From the NCBI GenBank assembly GCA_012295275.1, contig CM022675.1, positions 5,589,452-5,601,951 on the forward strand: a DNA stretch of 12,500 nucleotides, read 5' to 3'. Made by a program: the position numbers and the translations under genes. The notes below the pieces were generated by a model. The model was given only the letters and a program-made list of their open reading frames with translations. It ran no database searches and had not been told where the DNA came from. Within the stretch, counting starts at the first letter, position 1, and every line of letters starts with the position of its first letter. Source of the DNA: Chrysomallon squamiferum (lineage: Eukaryota; Mollusca; Gastropoda; Neomphalida; Peltospiridae). Below are positions 9,650-12,500 of the stretch, in pieces.

Positions 9650-10546
9650 TAATAGATAATATATCTTATTCAATCATATAATTACTATTGAATGCAAGAT
9701 GATATTTCAGTTATTGGCAACATTACCATTTATTAAACCTTTACCAGTTTCATATGTGTGTTCTATACAACTCACCCAGAATTACCCATTGTTTCCGCCT
9801 TGTTAAGTTATCCTCAACAGCATCCCATTATAATAGTTAGAGTCTCAAATTGTGAATTTGACTGAATCACCTGTGTCCCTGGGCCAGAGGAAAGCAGTGT
9901 TTCCACGCCCCGCTATACCTGATCTTGATGCAGAGAGTGATACGAAAAATAATGAAGCTCGGATTTTCCCGTAAAGACCCCCGATTTCAGCAGTAGGGAC
10001 TCTACTTTTGTTAACTACGATTATAATAACAAATAATGATAGCAATAATAATACTAATAATAATAACAACAACAACAACAACAACAATAACAGTAAAGGA
10101 AGTGTTCACTTTGTTTATGATGAAAAGTAATATCTTTATATCAAATTACTTTTTATGTTTACCAACGAATATCAGTATTTTTAGTTCCGATTTCATTATA
10201 TGAGTTTTAACTTGTATTCCAGTAGCTGAAATATAATTATATGCATTGTTTGTGTAACCATTAGTCTATATTTGTATTAAGAATTAGTATAATAAGGTTA
10301 GGCATTTCAATCATGTATTTCAGTTTAATTTTAGGGAAGTTTTTTCTATTGTTCTGTATTATCCTTTAAACTAATGCTTATTTTTGACAGTACAAACATT
10401 TATTTGGCTAAAATTATTGGCATGTTTGTTTGTTGCTGTTGTTTGTTTCGTTGTTGTTGTTTGTTTTGTTATTGTTGTTATTGTTTTGGGGTTGGTTTTT
10501 ATTTTTTATTTATTTTTCCATCTGCAAGAAAATAATAATAATAATG

Positions 10547-10595
<49 letters not shown>

Positions 10596-10642
10596 GTTAT
10601 ATATCAGCATTCACTTAAATTCATTCAGTCGTTTGTCTTAAA

Positions 10643-10682
<40 letters not shown>

Positions 10683-11956
10683 GTTAGTGTTCTTGTTGTT
10701 ATTGTATATAATATAAATCTATTTATTTCAGATGAAGTTTCCTGTCAGAAAAGTTCTATGTTGATTGTCATTAATCCTGCTGGAACATTCAGTGGAGTCG
10801 TCTATGTTAAAGGTGAAAAATACACGAAAGGTTGCACGTTCACAAAATCAGTTCTACCCGCGGGAAAACAGGGCGTGGCTCTCAGTGTTCAGCATAGTGA
10901 CTGCGGTGGGGTGACTCAGGTTGTTTGTAACTATTTATTTATTTATTTATTTATTTGTTTTAAGTTTTTTTTTATAGCTTTTCTCCGCTCCGTACATATT
11001 TATTTGCCTGCTTTATTTCTTTAAATAAAATAGACTTTTTTTTGTTTTATTATTATTATTTTTTTGTGTGTGTGAAATATTACTCTCATAAAAGAGATTG
11101 CATTTTTTCTGTGTACAAACCAGTATTTAAAACAGTATTGAACGTAACTAAAGCAGCTGCGACTCGTTTTTACAGCTAAATGGAGATCGAACTCGAGATG
11201 TGATCATTCAGTTCAGTGAAAAGTACATGACAAACCTCGACACAAAAGTCTCTGTCACTTGTGAGAAGAACGATTCTGCTACAACTGTGACTGTCACCAA
11301 AGTTATAACAAGCGAAAATGTGTTCCTGTTAGTCACTATCTTCTTTTTCTATTTCTGTTTCAGACTGTAGTTTTACATAGTATTATTAATAATACATGTA
11401 GTAGTCGTAATAGGAGTAATTTGCAAACTGTAATATCTATATCTATATATATTATATATTATATGTATATATATCTTTGTGTTTTATCATTTAGTTTTAT
11501 TTACTAGTTCATTAGCAGAATATTGTTTATATTAAAACGTTATAAACGTTAATTGTCAATATGCAGCTAATATTTGAACACGTATGACAGTAGTGCATTT
11601 TACGAACTGACTTCATATACCAAGAAATAAAACAATTGGTTATAGTGAAGAAGAAAATGTATATATTGAAAGTGTGAATATTAATCTTGTTTATGATATT
11701 ATGTTTTACGTGTGTTTGTTTCTAATGTTATTGTGCAGAAACAGACAGAATATCACAAACACAGTCAACTCAATAGACTCCTCGCTTGTCCATTTCAATA
11801 TCAACCTCAAAGACGGGTCTTCAGTTTCAGAATCAGGAGCTGTATCGTTAGGTGAAGAACTTACATTTGAGTGTACTACAAGTATGAAAATGAAGATTTT
11901 TTTCTCATATTTTATTTAATAATAATCAAAATAATAGTAGTAGCAGTTGCAGTAAA

Positions 11957-12023
<67 letters not shown>

Positions 12024-12164
12024 TTATTATCATCATCATTGTAATACGTTAATTTTCATTTTTAACGTTTTGCAAGTAAGAGACAAACATATTTATAAAA
12101 TTCGTTTCATTATATTCAGATTTGACCTCGACGGTACCAGATAAAATTGACGATATTAAGCCAG
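8842..12164 (+). CDS. Secreted ZP-domain protein, multi-exon gene (3' end unresolved)
   Basis: Spliced model: 8842-8893, 9459-9497 (or 9526), 10732-10919, 11176-11327, 11739-11881, 12120-12164, possibly 12409-12455. The short form gives 206 residues before the last split codon: signal peptide (1-17), short Cys-containing segment (18-30), ZP-N module (about 31-125), linker, and the start of a ZP-C-like half (about 158-191). Seen: the pattern V-S-C, then F-S-G-V-V-Y-V-K-G, then K-G-C, S-D-C-G-G and V-T-C gives four Cys (residues 35, 65, 88, 122), matching the two-disulphide ZP-N fold. ASLG-like S-L-G-E-E-L-T-F follows at about 180-187. Known: ZP domains polymerise extracellular proteins of egg coats, cuticles and epithelial matrices. 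Inferred: a secreted or matrix ZP protein with almost no N-terminal extension. N-X-S/T sequons lie at residues 125, 148 and 192. No transmembrane segment or furin-type site is seen in the window. The exact family member is not recognised. Confidence 0.8.
9217..9279. repeat. CTT and TTA tract in intron 1
   Basis: CTT repeats (9217-9236) run into TTA repeats (9236-9279) in intron 1, upstream of exon 2. The TTA part is complementary to the AAT tract at 9598-9656. Confidence 0.9.
9459..9526 (+). CDS. ZP gene exon 2: short Cys-rich linker (end uncertain)
   Basis: The acceptor is ttttgttttaag at 9447-9458. In phase 1 from exon 1 it reads GLPDGTSCQPDSYGEQC, then ENKTCE, up to the donor GAG|gtattt at 9526/9527. 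This resembles a partial EGF-like or other small Cys-rich segment. The 9526 end leaves phase 0, but exon 3 needs phase 1. An internal donor, ATG|gtgaac at 9497/9498, leaves phase 1 and joins cleanly, giving GLPDGTSCQPDSY followed by DEVSC. Either the exon is 9459-9497, or the long form splices to an exon not detected between 9527 and 10731. The acceptor and frame continuity are fairly firm; the 3' boundary is not. Confidence 0.6.
9596..9656. repeat. AAT tract downstream of exon 2
   Basis: About sixteen consecutive AAT/TAA units lie in intron 2, ending in aataacaataataga. A CAA/CAAC-rich stretch (9551-9595) precedes it. Confidence 0.9.
9845..10012. other. GC-richer island in intron 2, possible mobile-element fragment
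   Basis: This segment contains words such as ccctgggccagagg and ccacgccccgc that contrast with the AT-rich intron. It is open on both strands for about 45-55 codons: the plus frame ends P-A-I-P-D-L-D-A-E-S-D then a TAA at about 9972, and the minus frame reads through W-P-R-D-T-G-D-S. I found no splice-bounded exon of fitting phase. A fragment of an interspersed repeat is the likeliest explanation. Confidence 0.35.
10022..10091. repeat. AAT/CAA repeats
   Basis: AAT units (about 10022-10066) give way to CAA units (10066-10088). 10092-10420 is AT-rich with no exon seen. Confidence 0.8.
10425..10682. repeat. GTT, AAT and ATT tracts before exon 3
   Basis: GTT-rich sequence (10428-10490) is followed by a long AAT tract (10528-10596) and, 46 bases later, an ATT tract (10643-10682). 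The AAT and ATT tracts are complementary and end 50 bases before exon 3. Overlapping open frames (Asn-rich and Ile-rich) are repeat artefacts. Confidence 0.9.
10732..10919 (+). CDS. ZP gene exon 3: first half of ZP-N
   Basis: The acceptor is atttatttcag ending at 10731. In phase 1 the exon is open for 63 codons: D-E-V-S-C-Q-K, then MLIVINPAGTFSGVVYVKG, then Y-T-K-G-C-T-F and Q-H-S-D-C-G-G-V-T-Q. The F-x-G-x-V-Y-V-K-G strand, a Cys a few residues later, and a Cys-Gly-Gly before the next strand are the ZP-N signature, with Cys 1 to 3 of the module. The donor is CAG|gttgtt at 10919/10920 (phase 0). An alternative in-phase donor, GGG|gtgact at 10910/10911, would drop V-T-Q; the longer form fits the ZP pattern better. 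Its base composition is less AT-rich than the flanking introns. Confidence 0.85.
10928..11062. repeat. TTTA and ATT tracts in intron 3
   Basis: A TTTA run (10932-10958) begins just after the exon 3 donor, with a short ATT run at 11048-11061. The remainder of intron 3 up to 11175 is plain AT-rich sequence. Confidence 0.8.
11176..11327 (+). CDS. ZP gene exon 4: second half of ZP-N
   Basis: The acceptor is cgtttttacag ending at 11175. In phase 0 it reads LNGDRTRDVIIQFSEKYMTN, then LDTKVSVTCEKN, S-A-T-T-V-T-V-T-K, and ends V-F-CT. The T-R-D-V-I-I-Q-F…T-N-L-D-T-K-V-S-V-T-C block matches the last ZP-N strands ending in the fourth Cys (residue 122). The donor is CCT|gttagt at 11327/11328 (phase 2), which joins exon 5 exactly to restore a Leu codon. 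A Thr/Val-rich stretch after Cys 4 begins the inter-module linker. A possible N-glycosylation site (N-D-S) is at residue 125. Confidence 0.85.
11328..11738 (+). other. Intron 4
   Basis: The intron is bounded by CCT|gttagt and tgcag|A. It contains TA-rich repeats (11435-11475) and no additional exon-like segment. Confidence 0.7.
11739..11881 (+). CDS. ZP gene exon 5: linker and start of ZP-C-like half
   Basis: The acceptor is ttattgtgcag ending at 11738, entered in phase 2. The exon reads N-R-Q-N-I-T-N-T-V, then SSLVHFNINLKDGSSVSESG and AVSLGEELTFECTT. The pattern (hydrophobic beta strand, K-D-G, then V-S-L-G-E-E-L-T-F) matches the opening of ZP-C modules, where a Leu-Gly-(Asp/Glu)-x-Leu motif is characteristic. 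The donor is ACAA|gtatga at 11881/11882, phase 1. The Cys (residue 189) directly after the L-T-F strand is not at a position I would expect in a standard ZP-C. The N-I-T sequon is at residue 148. Confidence 0.8.
11925..12022. repeat. Long AAT tract in intron 5
   Basis: TAG/CAG-type units lead into about 22 AAT units (11957-12022), then ATT and ATC (12023-12040). The tract lies between exons 5 and 6. Confidence 0.95.
12120..12164 (+). CDS. ZP gene exon 6: 45-base exon
   Basis: The acceptor is cattatattcag ending at 12119 and the donor is CCAG|gtaatg at 12164/12165. Entered in phase 1 from exon 5, it reads N-L-T-S-T-V-P-D-K-I-D-D-I-K-P and leaves phase 1. Both splice sites are good and the phase fits, which supports it as real. 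The peptide is acidic and polar and does not resemble the expected continuation of a ZP-C module, so it may be a divergent linker or an alternative exon. Confidence 0.6.
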
Positions 12165-12408
12165 GTAATGTCGATGTACTATAAAATAAATAAATATAAC
12201 AAATATTCACTTCATGTTGATGAACTTATACATTCTGAAGTTTTGACTTAAGTGTACATTCTCCTATTTTGAAACTGCTGATAAACTGTTCCTAAACCGT
12301 TCTCGGCTATTTTATAAGGTGGAAACATATTTCTTCTGAATTATTTTTAATAATACAAAAAATGATTGAAATTCTAAACCAGTCTTGGTGTTTTCTTTGT
12401 ATCTTCAG

Positions 12409-12455
12409 CTGTGAGTTCATTCAGTTTTCTCTACTTAAACTTTCACATACTGTAA
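12409..12455 (+). CDS. Possible terminal exon of the ZP gene
   Basis: An acceptor (ttctttgtatcttcag) ends at 12408. Entered in phase 1 it reads A-V-S-S-F-S-F-L-Y-L-N-F-H-I-L and then a TAA at 12453-12455. This would end the protein at about 221 residues with a hydrophobic tail. Against it: a full ZP domain needs many more residues. The perfect donor-like string gtgagt at 12411 could be chance. The true next exon may lie beyond the window. Confidence 0.25.
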
Positions 12456-12500
12456 ATTAAAAATATCTACATTTATATATTCAGATAGATGTATGTGTGT

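Noticed and set aside
10384-10641. Val/Phe-rich then Asn-rich frame resembling a membrane protein
   Set aside because: GTT and AAT repeats generate the hydrophobic and Asn runs; it lies in intron 2.
11674-11738. Upstream part of the open frame that includes exon 5
   Set aside because: It precedes a good acceptor and the exon 4 to exon 5 phase requires a start at 11739, so this part is intron.
1-12500. tRNA genes, tRNA-derived SINEs, rRNA, CRISPR arrays, intact transposases
   Set aside because: No cloverleaf or A/B-box pair, no repeat-spacer pattern and no transposase or reverse transcriptase motif was recognised by reading.

Overview
The window looks like intron-rich, AT-rich animal DNA. 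It is packed with microsatellites: CA/TG, AAT/ATT, TTTA, ATCT, CATA, and degenerate ACT/GCT. This texture, with short exons split by repeat-laden introns and a zona pellucida (ZP) type secreted protein, fits a cephalopod mollusc such as an octopus best. The species is inferred from style only; no species-specific marker was recognised.

One gene is well supported, on the + strand from 8842 to at least 12164. It encodes a secreted protein: a signal peptide exon (8842-8893), a short Cys-containing exon (from 9459), a ZP-N module in two exons (10732-10919 and 11176-11327), and a third ZP exon carrying the start of a ZP-C-like half (11739-11881). A small exon follows (12120-12164). Splice sites and codon phases agree at every junction except exon 2 to exon 3. 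There the phase works only with an internal donor at 9497/9498, or with an undetected extra exon. The 3' end is unresolved: a candidate last exon (12409-12455) closes the frame at about 221 residues, far short of a full ZP domain, so the gene may continue beyond the window.

The 8.8 kb upstream holds no gene that I can support. Its layout is: a degenerate direct duplication (1-330 and 933-1160) around a TG/CA block; CA and TATC/TGTC tracts (1260-1600); TTTA/TTCA and ATT tracts (1930-2100); an 83-87 bp minisatellite (2239-2436); CATA and ACT tracts (2505-2790); a more complex island that may be an old mobile-element piece (3040-3180); a 59 bp tandem dimer (3391-3508); a possible TATA-driven leader exon (4299-4408); TTTA and ATCT blocks (4663-4985); a diverged tandem array of 0.3-0.5 kb units (about 5220-6600, with an outlier near 3720-3840); trinucleotide-rich DNA (6880-7600); largely featureless sequence (7626-8430); and an open stretch with a perfect 12 bp inverted repeat (8440-8622).

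No tRNA, rRNA, CRISPR array, intact transposon or novel multi-gene system was found. The most interesting points are the ZP gene with its unresolved ends, and the complementary AAT/ATT tracts placed around its exons.
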